A stretch of DNA of 64,000 nucleotides from an uncultured Chthonomonas sp. (GTDB lineage: Bacteria > Armatimonadota > Chthonomonadetes > Chthonomonadales > Chthonomonadaceae): assembly GCA_903919615.1 (NCBI GenBank), contig CAIXIX010000086.1, positions 17,980 through 81,979 of the forward strand. The letters are read 5' to 3'. Shown here piece by piece: positions 54,598 through 63,452 of the stretch (position 1 is its first letter; each line of letters begins with the position of its first letter). The notes under the pieces were generated by a model. The model saw nothing but the letters and a program-made list of their open reading frames with translations, ran no database searches and was not told the origin of the DNA. Position numbers and translations under genes: made by a program.

Positions 54598-55536
54598 TTA
54601 CTTCGCAATGGGTGTTAGTGCAGTTATGTACCAGTCGAGGAACGGCTCTTTGTCCGGCTTGATCAACAGCGATGCATTGATCTTGCCTTCGCCCTTATGC
54701 GTCATTCCATCGTCTGTAACGTCGATGTGCATCTGCTCGGTCTGGCAGAAGTTATGTCCCAGTGCATTTGCAACTGCCATCACATCAAACTGAGTTGGTG
54801 TACCTCCGCCCCAAAGGCTGGTGAGCGCAGCCAGTGCGTCTGTAGTAGGAGTGCCAATCCCAAAAAGGCGCTTCTGATGCTCTGCATCGAACTGCATCAT
54901 TGCGGTCGCTTCGAGCCCAGCCACGGTAATCACCGCGCCGCAGTTAAAGACGGCGCGTGCTGCGGGAGGATCGCACCGGATGTTCCACTCCACCTGCGGA
55001 ACAGTTGATGTTCCGTAGCCTGTGTAAACCGAACCGCCCATGATAACGATGCGCTTAATCTTTCCGACAACCTCAGGGTGCGCCGTCACCAGATCTCCAA
55101 TATTTGTGAGGGCCCCGATAGCGATGATCGTAATCTGGCCGGGGTGCTTATCGATCTGTTGTTTTAGAAAGTCGACGGCAGGCTCCGGCTTTATGGCGCT
55201 TGAGGTAAAGCTCTTTGCCCATTGATACTGACGCCCGATATCGTGTTTACTCGGTCGCCCAGCATGGACAGGTACATTGGGCTTACCGGCGACCTGAAGG
55301 AGCTTCGCGGCAATTTTTGCCCGGCTATCTGTTTCGCCAAATACCGTTGTCACGCCTAGAAGATGGCACTCTGGAGCAGTAGCAAGCGCCGCGAGCGCAT
55401 AGGCATCATCGATATCATCGCCAATATCGGTGTCCAGAATTACATTGATCGTGTTTTGCGTATCGGCGTTCGCATGCTGGGCTGCGGTGCACAAGCAGAG
55501 AACTGCGAGAAAACAGGAGAAGATCGTGATGGGCAT
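54598..55536 (-). CDS. Secreted nucleoside hydrolase (IunH family)
   Basis: The protein is about 312 residues from the ATG at 55536; the track starts five codons earlier at a TTG. A signal peptide (TIFSCFLAVLCLCTAA) precedes the calcium/ribose-binding motif ILDTDIGDDIDDAYALAA. IIAIGALTNIGDLVTAHPE and IVIMGGSVYTGYG follow. The enzyme splits ribonucleosides into base and ribose; secretion suggests nucleoside salvage from the medium. It heads a minus-strand run with the zinc-ribbon and GH43 genes. Confidence 0.9.
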   Translation of the reverse strand: MPITIFSCFLAVLCLCTAAQHANADTQNTINVILDTDIGDDIDDAYALAALATAPECHLLGVTTVFGETDSRAKIAAKLLQVAGKPNVPVHAGRPSKHDIGRQYQWAKSFTSSAIKPEPAVDFLKQQIDKHPGQITIIAIGALTNIGDLVTAHPEVVGKIKRIVIMGGSVYTGYGTSTVPQVEWNIRCDPPAARAVFNCGAVITVAGLEATAMMQFDAEHQKRLFGIGTPTTDALAALTSLWGGGTPTQFDVMAVANALGHNFCQTEQMHIDVTDDGMTHKGEGKINASLLIKPDKEPFLDWYITALTPIAK

Positions 55537-55551
55537 AAGGATTTCCGTCAA

Positions 55552-55868
55552 AAAAGGAGAAGCTCCACTCTCACAGTTACATGTTCGTCACTTGAGGTAT
55601 CGGCCGTTACGAACGAACCAACCGAACGTGGACGCATTACCCCTCTCCCTGCGAGCTTGCGAGCGGATAAGGGAGAGGCCCTATGCGCTTCTCCCCTCGT
55701 TCCTCGGGCGCGCACAGTGTACCTCGGTGAGGGTCCCGTTCGGCACGCCGCAACCAAGTGTAGCGATTGGCCTTCAAAGGTTGATTGCATCGGTCGCATT
55801 TTGCTTGCGATCGGAACTATTGGTACTGTGGTCCCGGAGAACCATTCTCCGGGACCAGTAATTGACAC
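55552..55868. other. Intergenic region with two hairpins
   Basis: CCTCTCCCT (55642-55650) pairs with AGGGAGAGG (55670-55678). A perfect 13-bp stem TGGTCCCGGAGAA/TTCTCCGGGACCA (55829-55857) with loop CCA sits just after the ThuA stop and is likely that operon's terminator, although no T-run follows. No gene seen. Confidence 0.6.
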
Positions 55869-56786
55869 CTATGGTGCCGGGTCGCTCAGCTTTGTCGAGC
55901 CCTTTTTCAGGCCTAGCGCAAACTCCAGGCCACCCTGGATGTGAGCCTGAAACAGCGGGTCGGTCCACATGCCGATGCCGTTTACGGAATCGTCGGGTGT
56001 ATGGCCAAGAATCGTGTAGAAGATGCGGCCTTTGCCGTACGCCTTCGTCCACGATACGAGATGGTTGCCCTTTTGGTTCGCCATTGGGCTGCCATCGTTT
56101 GGATAGGTATCCATCGAGAGCAGGACATGGAGCTTGGTTCTGTCGTTGTTCTTCAGGATGTAGATCTCATCGTAAGAGACCCACGTGTTACCCGTAACGT
56201 AGCTATGCCCGCTCTTAATCTCGTCATCGGATGGCGCAGCGCCGCCTTTTTTCGCTGCTGCGACAAGAGGCTTGGTTGCAGGGTTGTTCGGGTCCTCAAT
56301 GATCGGCTTGATGATCGTTCTTGAGTGGTGGGTTTCAAACTCACCGCCAAGCATATCAACATAGTCTGAGATCGTGGATCCGTTGCTATGGAGCGTGTCG
56401 CTGCCGCTGTGCATGGCTGCGAAACCATGGCCTGCGCGAATGTAATCGTAGAACCCTTTCGGGTCTGGCAGCGGCAGATCGCCCGTTGTATTCGCGAACA
56501 CGACCGCGTCGTACTGCTTCAGCGCGTCGGCTGTCATTTTCGTCGCCATCTCGGCGTCGCTACGAACGAAGTCGGTGTCCCACTCGCCCGTACGCTCACC
56601 AATTTCCGTGATCGTCTTCTCGGCTCTGGCAATACTTCCATGCCGAAAACCTTTGGTTACGGAGACGATCAGAATATGCTTCTTACCGCCCTGCCTATTG
56701 GCCAGCGCAGGTTGTGAAGACAGCAGCGAAGTCGCCGTTAATACTATTGCGATCGCAGATGCAATTCCGAGGCTTCGAATCTTCAT
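55869..56786 (-). CDS. Secreted ThuA-domain protein
   Basis: The 305-residue protein has a signal peptide (IASAIAIVLTATSLLSSQPALA) and then a ThuA-like class I glutamine-amidotransferase fold: KHILIVSVTKGFRHGSI, DAVVFANTTGDLPL, GHGFAAMHSGSDTL and GRIFYTILGHTPDD. ThuA proteins are linked to trehalose or related sugar metabolism, but a reaction for the secreted type is not established. It lies 23 bases after mdh in the same direction. Confidence 0.88.
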   Translation of the reverse strand: MKIRSLGIASAIAIVLTATSLLSSQPALANRQGGKKHILIVSVTKGFRHGSIARAEKTITEIGERTGEWDTDFVRSDAEMATKMTADALKQYDAVVFANTTGDLPLPDPKGFYDYIRAGHGFAAMHSGSDTLHSNGSTISDYVDMLGGEFETHHSRTIIKPIIEDPNNPATKPLVAAAKKGGAAPSDDEIKSGHSYVTGNTWVSYDEIYILKNNDRTKLHVLLSMDTYPNDGSPMANQKGNHLVSWTKAYGKGRIFYTILGHTPDDSVNGIGMWTDPLFQAHIQGGLEFALGLKKGSTKLSDPAP

Positions 56787-56809
56787 GATTCAGAACGGTC
56801 CTTTCAGGA

Positions 56810-57766
56810 TTAGGGAAGCATTGGCGGGTCGAATGTTTTCAGAGCGTCCACCAGCTCTTTGACAGAGCCAGCCGATTTCTGCAGGTCTGAGTTCTCGCTC
56901 TCGGTGAGGTCGATATGAAAGATCTCTTCCACGCCTTTGGCTCCCAGTCTGGCAGGAAGGCCAAGATAGAGGTCGCTGACGCCGTATCCGCCCGCGTTGT
57001 CTCCCGTGTACACGGCGCAGGGAAGGATGCGCTTGCGGTCGTTAATCACTGCGTCGATCATCTGCGCGATAGCCGCGGAGGGCGCATAAAATGCGCTGCC
57101 GGTCTTAAGCAGGTTTACGATCTCAGCGCCGCCCTTGCGAGCGCGAACCACGATCTCTTCGAGGCGTGCAGCCGGGATGAGCTTGCTCACAGGGATGCCG
57201 CCGACATTTGTGCTGCCAATGAGGGGAACCATGTCGTCGCCATGGCCACCGAGGACATAGGCATTTACATCGGCAACACTGGCGCCAAGTTCCGCAGCGA
57301 GGAACGAGGAGAAGCGAGCGGTATCGAGAATACCCGCCTGGCCGAACACTCTCTCTGCTGGGAAACCGCTCTCGTGCAATGCGATGTGGCACATGGCATC
57401 GAGAGGATTGGTGAGAAGAATCAGAATGCTGTTCGGCGACTGCGCAACTGCAGCGCGTGTTACGTCGCGCACGATTCCCGCATTCACCTTCAACAGGTCG
57501 TCGCGACTCATTCCAGGCTTTCGTGGCAGGCCGCTGGTGATAACGACGATATCGCTATCCTTAGTGGCTTCCCAGGAATTGGTTCCGACGATTTTCGCAT
57601 CGGAGCCGATTACAGGCATCGCTTCGAGCAGATCGAGCGCTTTGCCCTGAGGCAGCCCATCTACAATGTCGAAGAGCACAATATCCACATCGCCGCGCAA
57701 TGCGAGCCAGTGCGCCAATGTTGCGCCCGTCTGGCCCGCTCCGGCGATCGTTACTTTCTTACGCAT
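56810..57766 (-). CDS. mdh: Malate dehydrogenase
   Basis: 318 residues from the ATG at 57766 (GGAG upstream), the LDH-like form of MDH. NAD-binding VTIAGAGQTGATLAHWLA, the Asp of the second strand (LFDIVDG), the substrate Arg in SGLPRKPGMSRDDL, NPLDAM, and catalytic His in VLGGHGDDMVPL. The Arg in the SGLPRKPGMSR loop favours malate over lactate. It interconverts malate and oxaloacetate in the TCA cycle and is the second gene of icd-mdh-thuA. Confidence 0.93.
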   Translation of the reverse strand: MRKKVTIAGAGQTGATLAHWLALRGDVDIVLFDIVDGLPQGKALDLLEAMPVIGSDAKIVGTNSWEATKDSDIVVITSGLPRKPGMSRDDLLKVNAGIVRDVTRAAVAQSPNSILILLTNPLDAMCHIALHESGFPAERVFGQAGILDTARFSSFLAAELGASVADVNAYVLGGHGDDMVPLIGSTNVGGIPVSKLIPAARLEEIVVRARKGGAEIVNLLKTGSAFYAPSAAIAQMIDAVINDRKRILPCAVYTGDNAGGYGVSDLYLGLPARLGAKGVEEIFHIDLTESENSDLQKSAGSVKELVDALKTFDPPMLP

Positions 57767-57785
57767 CTCAAAATATCTCCAGTAA

Positions 57786-58850
57786 CTATAGTTTCGCGAT
57801 AATCGCGTCCGCCATCTCGGACGTTCCAACTGCCGTTGGATCGTTGCGATCTGGCTTCATATCGTAGGTAACGTCCTTGCCCTCAAGGATAACAGCGGAA
57901 ATTGCAGCCTCGAGCCGATCGGCTGCGTCGAACTCTTTGAGGTGTCGAAGCATCAGCATACCGCTAAGGATCAGGGCTACAGGGTTAACCTTGTTCATCC
58001 CCTTATATTTAGGAGCGGAACCGTGGGTTGGCTCAAACAGCGCCGAGTCGGCGCCAATGTTTGCACCCGGCGCAACGCCAAGCCCGCCAACGAGTCCGGC
58101 GCAGAGATCCGAAAGGATGTCGCCGTAAAGGTTTGGCAGCACCAGTACATCGTATAGTTCAGGCTTCTGTACAAGCTGCATGCACATGTTGTCGACGAGG
58201 ACTTCCTGATACTCGATGTCCGGATAGTCCTTGGCAACATCAGCGCCTACGCGGAAGAACAGGCCGTCCGTGTACTTCATGATGTTAGCCTTCGCCACCG
58301 CGCTGACCTTTTTGCGGCCATTCTCACGAGCATAGTCGAACGCATACTTGATAATTCTGCGGCTTCCGAATTCGGAGAAGGGTTTAATCGAGATTGCGGA
58401 ATGCTCCCGAATTTTGCCGCCGGCCAGGCCGATGATCTGATTCGCTTCTGCCGAATCCACATCGTACTCGACTCCCGCGTACAGGTCTTCCGTGTTCTCG
58501 CGAACGATGACAAGGTCGACATCCTGATACTTGGAGCGGATTCCCGGATAGTACTTGCACGGTCGCACGCATGCAAAAAGATCTAGCTCTTTGCGAAGCG
58601 CAACGTTAACGGACCGGAATCCGGAGCCAATTGGAGTCGTAATCGGGCCTTTGAGCGCAACCTTGTTCTTGCGAATGCTCTCGACGACGTTCGGAGGCAG
58701 GGGTGTGCCCGCAGTCTCCATAATGTCGACGCCAGCTTCGACGATGTCCCAGTTGAAAGCGACACCCGTGGCGTCAAGAACCTTCTTTGCTGCTGCGACA
58801 AGCTCAGGTCCGGTTCCATCGCCCCGGATCAGAGTAACGTTATGTGCCAA
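57786..58850 (-). CDS. icd: Isocitrate dehydrogenase (short type)
   Basis: The 354-residue isocitrate/isopropylmalate dehydrogenase family enzyme has the motif [23 protein letters not shown], the ligands [15 protein letters not shown] and [20 protein letters not shown], and the nucleotide loop [15 protein letters not shown] with the Lys-Tyr pair seen in NADP enzymes. The C-terminal [12 protein letters not shown] resembles the segment used for 2'-phosphate binding but lacks one Arg. It lies 19 bases before mdh, making a TCA operon. It is the second isocitrate dehydrogenase in the window. Confidence 0.87.
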   Translation of the reverse strand: MAHNVTLIRGDGTGPELVAAAKKVLDATGVAFNWDIVEAGVDIMETAGTPLPPNVVESIRKNKVALKGPITTPIGSGFRSVNVALRKELDLFACVRPCKYYPGIRSKYQDVDLVIVRENTEDLYAGVEYDVDSAEANQIIGLAGGKIREHSAISIKPFSEFGSRRIIKYAFDYARENGRKKVSAVAKANIMKYTDGLFFRVGADVAKDYPDIEYQEVLVDNMCMQLVQKPELYDVLVLPNLYGDILSDLCAGLVGGLGVAPGANIGADSALFEPTHGSAPKYKGMNKVNPVALILSGMLMLRHLKEFDAADRLEAAISAVILEGKDVTYDMKPDRNDPTAVGTSEMADAIIAKL

Positions 58851-59334
58851 TGTCCATCTCCTTTGAACCTATTATTAATGTGCAGGCCGACTGGTATATT
58901 ATGGAACACGTTTACCAATCCCTCCGCATTCATGTATGCGCGAATATTGTGCACTTGCGAATTAGATCTAGCGGACCGGCACGGCGTGCGAACGCAACTC
59001 TGGCTGCCGCGTGGGGTTCACTGCCAAAACGAGCTGAGATGGTCGATTTGGGAGGGCAACGCGGCACAACCTCACAATGCGCACGCTGCTTCCAGTCACC
59101 CGCGTATTATGTAGAGGCGCTGCGATAGATTCTGAAACGCGCTGCATGGAATACTGCAAAAGCCGCGTCCCCCTTCTAGTTCGCACGCCGCTACTGATTC
59201 CCGTTCCATCCTCTTCTCCAGCCGATACGGCCCTAACGCGTATAGATTGCCGGACCTTCAATCAGCGAATGCAGAGGTCCGGCGGAGTAAAATAATTGTC
59301 CAATGACCGTCCCTGAATGCAGGCAATGTCGAGG
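58851..59334. other. Intergenic region upstream of icd-mdh
   Basis: No gene is supported; the 90-94-codon ORFs have no features. An inverted repeat GCCGGACCT/AGGTCCGGC (59249-59283) may be a terminator or regulatory hairpin. The promoter of icd should lie just right of 58850, where AT-rich sequence is present, but no good box pair was found. Confidence 0.4.
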
Positions 59335-59514
59335 TTATGGGCCTTCTCGCCCTACGGTACCGTCACCATTATCAACGAGTGTCACAGGGCGAGGATCAAT
59401 TTTTTGCGATTCTGCCGCTGTTGCGGCGTGACTATCCGTCGGAGATGTCTGTGCGGCGGCAGTGGTAATCGGACCCGGTATGATTGCCGTTAGCGCAATC
59501 GCTCTGAAAATCAT
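59335..59514 (-). CDS. Possible small secreted peptide
   Basis: From an ATG at 59514 the ORF encodes 59 residues with a signal-like start (FRAIALTAIIPGPITTAAAQ) and a short polar tail ending TVGREGP. A GGAG is about 14 bases upstream, too far to be convincing. It may be chance, but no larger gene overlaps it. Confidence 0.3.
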   Translation of the reverse strand: MIFRAIALTAIIPGPITTAAAQTSPTDSHAATAAESQKIDPRPVTLVDNGDGTVGREGP

Positions 59515-59640
59515 ATGGATCAAGGTGCGCTCCTGGATCATTACATTCATTCTTACATTTTAGCGTGAACACATCGTGAAGCGACAATTTAGAGGGCATT
59601 CAACTTACCCATGCACACGTTCGGTTAAGAAACGAAAAAA

Positions 59641-60147
59641 GTGATCACATACTTCGAACAGCCGTGCTTGTGCGGTTGGGTCTACCCATGCACGCTGGAA
59701 GACCTTTCGAATGCGACGGAGAGCCTCCCGGCGGAGGATATTGATGGTCTTAGAGCCATTGGCCTTGCAACAGCAACACGCAAGGATTGCTCTGCAAACG
59801 CGCGATATATAGTAGATCGAGGCCCGGCAATTCACATCTACGCGTTTCCTTCCAACATGATTTTCAGGCAACCTGCTGGAACGAAGCGACCTCTCCTCGA
59901 TCTCCAATGTTTGGTTGAGCTGCGTTACGGCATGAAGATTATCCAGGATGGCAACCGGTTCGACTGTGTCTGGCGCCCGGAGGACCTTCGAGAATTCGTG
60001 TTACGTCACGTTCTGATGCACGAGATTGGGCATCACGTTTATTACAAGAGTCGCATCCAATCCAGCCTCCGACGGACTCCCGGCACAACCGCTTCCGAGC
60101 AGTTTGCAGAGGCATATGCTCTCCGGAACGGTAGTATCAAGGTGTAA
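59641..60147 (+). CDS. Small zincin-like putative metallopeptidase
   Basis: The 168-residue protein starts at a GTG with no strong ribosome site. It has a conserved-looking HEIGHH motif at about residue 126 (LMHEIGHHVYY), and about 30 residues on EQFAEAYA supplies a Glu that could be the third zinc ligand, as in IrrE/ImmA-like gluzincins. There is no signal peptide, so it is probably cytoplasmic. I do not recognise a specific family. Confidence 0.6.
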   Translation: MITYFEQPCLCGWVYPCTLEDLSNATESLPAEDIDGLRAIGLATATRKDCSANARYIVDRGPAIHIYAFPSNMIFRQPAGTKRPLLDLQCLVELRYGMKIIQDGNRFDCVWRPEDLREFVLRHVLMHEIGHHVYYKSRIQSSLRRTPGTTASEQFAEAYALRNGSIKV

Positions 60148-60257
60148 GCCGAACCACAAGTTAGCAGTGGCATGTCTCTGACAGCAGATGAAGCACTTGA
60201 TGTTGAAGCATGCAGAGTTAGCAACCGTCTTCCGGCTGTTTGAAGGTGAAGGACAAG

Positions 60258-60824
60258 ATGACAACCATTTGTGCGGTAAGAAAGTCAAATCGCGTTGCCA
60301 TATCGTGTGACACCTGTGCGAGTTGTGGTGCCAGTGTCGACAGGGCTGGTTACGTCGTTAACCACAGCAAGATTCTATCCATCGGCGAGTATCATATTGC
60401 GCTCACCGGTCCAACATCTGCAAAACTGGCTGTCTCGACATACTTCGAAGAGAATGGGGCGGTTAGTCTCAAGAGCGTCGAAACCATATTTAAAGTCTGG
60501 CTTGAACTGCACCATTATCTAAAAGAGACCTGTTTTTTGCGCGAGCCTAACGATAAGGATAACTCCTATGAATCGAGCGATTTCGATGCTCTCATCGCGT
60601 CGCCGCACGGCATATTTGGGGTAACCAGTCACCGCGCTGTTCAGGAATACACGAAATTCTATGCCTTTGGCCGTGGAGATGAGTATGCGATGGGCGCCAT
60701 GTTTGCCAGTTACGATGCTGAAGACATGTCGGCTGATGCGATTGCTCGACTCGGCGTAGCCGCTGCCGCTGAATTTACCGGTACAACGGTGCTGCCTGCC
60801 GTGGTAAAGATTATTGAAGTTTAA
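60258..60824 (+). CDS. HslV/proteasome-like Ntn hydrolase
   Basis: From the ATG at 60258 (with AAGGAC upstream) the 188-residue product starts MTTICAVRKSNRVAISCDT. After Met removal Thr1-Thr2 fits the catalytic N-terminus of HslV and proteasome beta subunits. Asp17 aligns exactly with HslV Asp17. NHSK at 34-37 could hold the catalytic Lys (Lys33 in HslV), shifted by four residues. The end has GRGDEYAMGAMFASY and GTTVLPAVVKII, also typical. No HslU ATPase is in view. It may be a degradative or self-processing peptidase; the substrate is unknown. Confidence 0.72.
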   Translation: MTTICAVRKSNRVAISCDTCASCGASVDRAGYVVNHSKILSIGEYHIALTGPTSAKLAVSTYFEENGAVSLKSVETIFKVWLELHHYLKETCFLREPNDKDNSYESSDFDALIASPHGIFGVTSHRAVQEYTKFYAFGRGDEYAMGAMFASYDAEDMSADAIARLGVAAAAEFTGTTVLPAVVKIIEV

Positions 60825-60929
60825 AAAGCGTTGAAACGGTCGAATGCATATATCCTACAGATCCAACACACCCTGAACAGCTCTTTGAGATGCCTACTGT
60901 GATGGGGGCGAACAAGGGTTGGGAAGGTG

Positions 60930-61562
60930 TTACCGCATTAGCCCTGCTATCCGTTCCTGTTGTTCTTCCGATAACTGAGCCATCCAGCTTTCGAAAGACG
61001 ACGCGCCTACCAATCGTGCCGCTTCGCGGAGAGTAACAATTCCCTGCAAATCGAAGGCAAATCGCTGCACTTGTTTGGCGAATTCAAGCGTGTAGATGTT
61101 ACCGCTGATCCGAGCAAGAATATTCAGCCTCTTTTTCGTTTCTCTCAACGCGTAAATCGAATAGGAACTGGTCTCTTGCAGCCTGACATCTTCTACGTAT
61201 TGCGCGTAGTCGTCATAATCGTTCAGACGAAGGAATTCCTGTTGTGTGAGATACGCGAGCATCTCATTTAACCACGGTTGTCGATGCACTCCGCTCCTCC
61301 GCATGGTTACCCGATGGTACATTTCATGACCGAGTAATGTACACAATTGCTCCTGATCGTGGCGTGTCTTATCAATCTCAATCATGTAGCATCTAAGCAG
61401 CGGTGTATGGGAGCAAAGCGACCGGGAGAAATCGCGATGGATCTGGTAGGGTAGATGTGGGTCGCACGGTTCACCGAAATGCTCCACGCAGAAATCATAT
61501 GCACGCGGTGCGATGCTTGCAAGATACATGTTTTCAGCCTTCTTAGCCTCTGTTACTGCCAT
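60930..61562 (-). CDS. Zincin-like putative metallopeptidase
   Basis: The 210-residue protein carries LLGHEMYHRV, an HExxH zinc motif at about residues 79-83. About 20 residues on, WLNEMLAYLTQQEFL offers a possible third ligand (Glu). The rest is helical and charged, ending with QLSEEQQERIAGL. No signal peptide. Its ATG overlaps the stop of the preceding ORF (ATGGCAGTAA), so translation is probably coupled. No specific family recognised. Confidence 0.6.
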   Translation of the reverse strand: MAVTEAKKAENMYLASIAPRAYDFCVEHFGEPCDPHLPYQIHRDFSRSLCSHTPLLRCYMIEIDKTRHDQEQLCTLLGHEMYHRVTMRRSGVHRQPWLNEMLAYLTQQEFLRLNDYDDYAQYVEDVRLQETSSYSIYALRETKKRLNILARISGNIYTLEFAKQVQRFAFDLQGIVTLREAARLVGASSFESWMAQLSEEQQERIAGLMR

Positions 61563-62068
61563 TTGTGCACCTCCTTACAAACCTCGACCACGACAATTAT
61601 TTCAAGTCGTAACCCATGCCGGTCAGAATGCCCTCTTGCGTACCCCTTGGATGGATTAAAAAGCAGTCGATAGATCGCCGCACAGGAGTCGATGGCGATA
61701 CCATCAGCCCGTTCGCCGCCCCACACCCTGGGTAATTGTCGGCCCAGCATCGCAGACAGTGCTGGGCCGAGCGCAGGCAGCAAAGCTAGAATCGGTAATC
61801 TCGTTACTGGTGGCAGACCGAATCGCTTCAGGATCATGTTGATCGGATTGCCCGGCGAGATGGTAATCGTTTTACCCGACGAATATTTGATGGGAAAGAC
61901 ATCTTCTTCCGGCGGAAACCCAATTGCCCCGCCGCCAGGCATGGGCGGCTCACTGCCTGGTGGAGGAGCAGGTGCAAAAAGGGCAGGCGGTTTTGTAGGG
62001 ATTGGTATCTTATCTGGCTCCGCCGACAAACCAGAAATGATATTCACTATCCGAAGGACTTTGACCAC
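61553..62068 (-). CDS. Possible toxin-tip ORF downstream of an RHS core fragment
   Basis: This 171-residue ORF starts at a GTG overlapping the end of the RHS-core fragment in another frame. It contains a Pro-rich stretch (PTKPPALFAPAPPPGSEPP), a Gly/Ser region, two hydrophobic segments (LPILALLPALGPALSAML) and a C-terminal part ending VCKEVHKWQ. It sits where an RHS C-terminal toxin would be. It is out of frame with the core, so it is either a frameshifted tip or an independent gene. No domain recognised. Confidence 0.45.
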   Translation of the reverse strand: MVKVLRIVNIISGLSAEPDKIPIPTKPPALFAPAPPPGSEPPMPGGGAIGFPPEEDVFPIKYSSGKTITISPGNPINMILKRFGLPPVTRLPILALLPALGPALSAMLGRQLPRVWGGERADGIAIDSCAAIYRLLFNPSKGYARGHSDRHGLRLEIIVVVEVCKEVHKWQ

Positions 62069-62206
62069 AAGCCAATCGGGATCTCATGCCCACTCGGATC
62101 CACCGCATTAACCGGATCATGATCGCAGTACAGATACGGTTTCTGATCCAGATAGGTGTCTCTCGACGCGAATGTGCCTGTCTCAGGATCGTAGTAACGG
62201 CAGCCA
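62047..62206 (-). pseudogene. RHS repeat-associated core C-terminal fragment, copy 1
   Basis: In one minus-strand frame the sequence reads YYDPETGTFASRDTYLDQ, then YLYCDHDPVNAVDPSGH, the hallmark end of the RHS core, before a stop at 62047-62049. Upstream it runs straight into TCCCT-type low-complexity repeats, so the rest of the RHS gene is missing. The DNA copy at 62086-62200 is matched by a second one at 63714-63828. Confidence 0.85.
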
Positions 62207-62210
62207 CAAA

Positions 62211-62450
62211 CAGGGAATAGGGACCAGGGACGCAGGGATCAGCACCGACACGCCGGGACCAGGAAAAACGGAACAGTGCTTCTTACTCGGTAGCTGGTTC
62301 TTATTCTAAATTAGCCGTTGCCAACCGAAGCTGCATTTCTCTCATCCCTATGTCCCTCATCCCTGCCCTTTGCCGAAGGCATCCGCATTTCACTCATCCC
62401 TTGTCCCTGATCCCTCATCCCTGCTTCTTGCCGAAGGCATCGGCGTTGAG
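62211..62450. repeat. Low-complexity and about 55-bp tandem repeat region
   Basis: A GGGA-type run (62211-62242) is followed, after a gap, by units of about 55-60 bases starting TTGCCGAAGGCATC...GCATTTC-CTCATCCCT and filled with TCCCTNN copies (about 62318-62444; three degenerate units). The two runs are in opposite orientation. It adjoins the RHS fragment. Confidence 0.8.
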
Positions 62451-62637
62451 CGTGAAAGTAACCGCCTGAGCGCTACTTATCTCGGCTCGCGCTAAGCCGA
62501 CCGTTTCGTATCGCTTCTTCTCCGCTCGATTTACGTTTGGATAGGTCTGTGAGCAATCGTGCTCTCTCCGAGGTCAGTTCTCAGGCGATCGGCGGATCAG
62601 GTTCGCATCGGCACGTGCTCTTGCCACTCACGCCTAG
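62451..62637. other. Intergenic remainder after the repeats
   Basis: No gene supported between the repeat units and the membrane-protein stop codon; no promoter-like boxes of note. The sequence shows no recognisable RHS content. Confidence 0.35.
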
Positions 62638-63366
62638 CTAGTCTGTTTGCGTGATTCCTGTTTGCGATTTAAGCGGAGCATCGCTGCTTAAGACAACAGG
62701 CGCTCGCAGCAGTTCGGCAGACCTTTGCTGTGACGGTCCAGAGGGCCTGCAAAGCGTCAACTCATCCGCCGCTAAGAGCGTCCTACGCTCAATCTTCTCG
62801 ATGGATTGCGTCGCAAGGGCCACAATATCTGGACGCACTTTTGAATGCAATGCTGCTCTCGACAGCCGTCTAACCTGTGGCAGTACTGCAGGGCTCGCAA
62901 CATTTCCCAGGACAACGAGCGTCGCCCTTAAATATTCGTCGCAACCATTTCGCAGGCTGTCGGCCAATGCAATTATCTGCTCCGACGTCAACTCCGCTTG
63001 CTCCGCCGGAGAGCTTTCCGAAATCCTCGTAGCGAGCGATACCTCAATCCGACGTCTCACGCTGCGCGGACGCCAGCCTTTCGCGGCTAGCAAAGCGCAA
63101 AGCGACGCCAGATCTGCTTGCGCACCGGGACGCGTTAACAAACCCGCTGCTCGTTTTATGCTGGTAACCGACAACATAATTTGTCCAGCCAAACCTGTAT
63201 ACGCGACAACAAGGGCAAACCACCCAGCCTTGTCACTTTCAGGTTTGAACGCGCTTAAAACAATAAAGGGGCCAGCAATCGCCAGCAAAGCGATTGGAAT
63301 ACTGCGCGCAACAAGCTGGGATATCCTAAAGGCCCTCAATGCAGATGCGACTTCTCTGTCATGCAT
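62638..63366 (-). CDS. Membrane protein with two N-terminal helices
   Basis: In this 242-residue protein, residues 14-70 form two membrane segments (PIALLAIAGPFIVLSAF and WFALVVAYTGLAGQIML), joined by a short charged loop. The remaining 160 residues are helical and charged, with HEAT-like periodicity (ASPAVLPQVRRLSRAAL). No recognised family. It lies between the two RHS tips, where immunity proteins often occur, but no direct evidence links it to them. Confidence 0.55.
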   Translation of the reverse strand: MHDREVASALRAFRISQLVARSIPIALLAIAGPFIVLSAFKPESDKAGWFALVVAYTGLAGQIMLSVTSIKRAAGLLTRPGAQADLASLCALLAAKGWRPRSVRRRIEVSLATRISESSPAEQAELTSEQIIALADSLRNGCDEYLRATLVVLGNVASPAVLPQVRRLSRAALHSKVRPDIVALATQSIEKIERRTLLAADELTLCRPSGPSQQRSAELLRAPVVLSSDAPLKSQTGITQTD

Positions 63367-63452
63367 TAGTACCGTGAACCTCCTTGTACACGCTCACCGC
63401 CCAGAATAGGCGGTGAGCGTGACTGAATCTGGGTAAGCCTGAATGCAAAAGG

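Noticed and set aside
59605-59907. Minus-strand 100-codon ORF
   Set aside because: Antisense to the zincin-like gene, Cys/Arg-rich and featureless.
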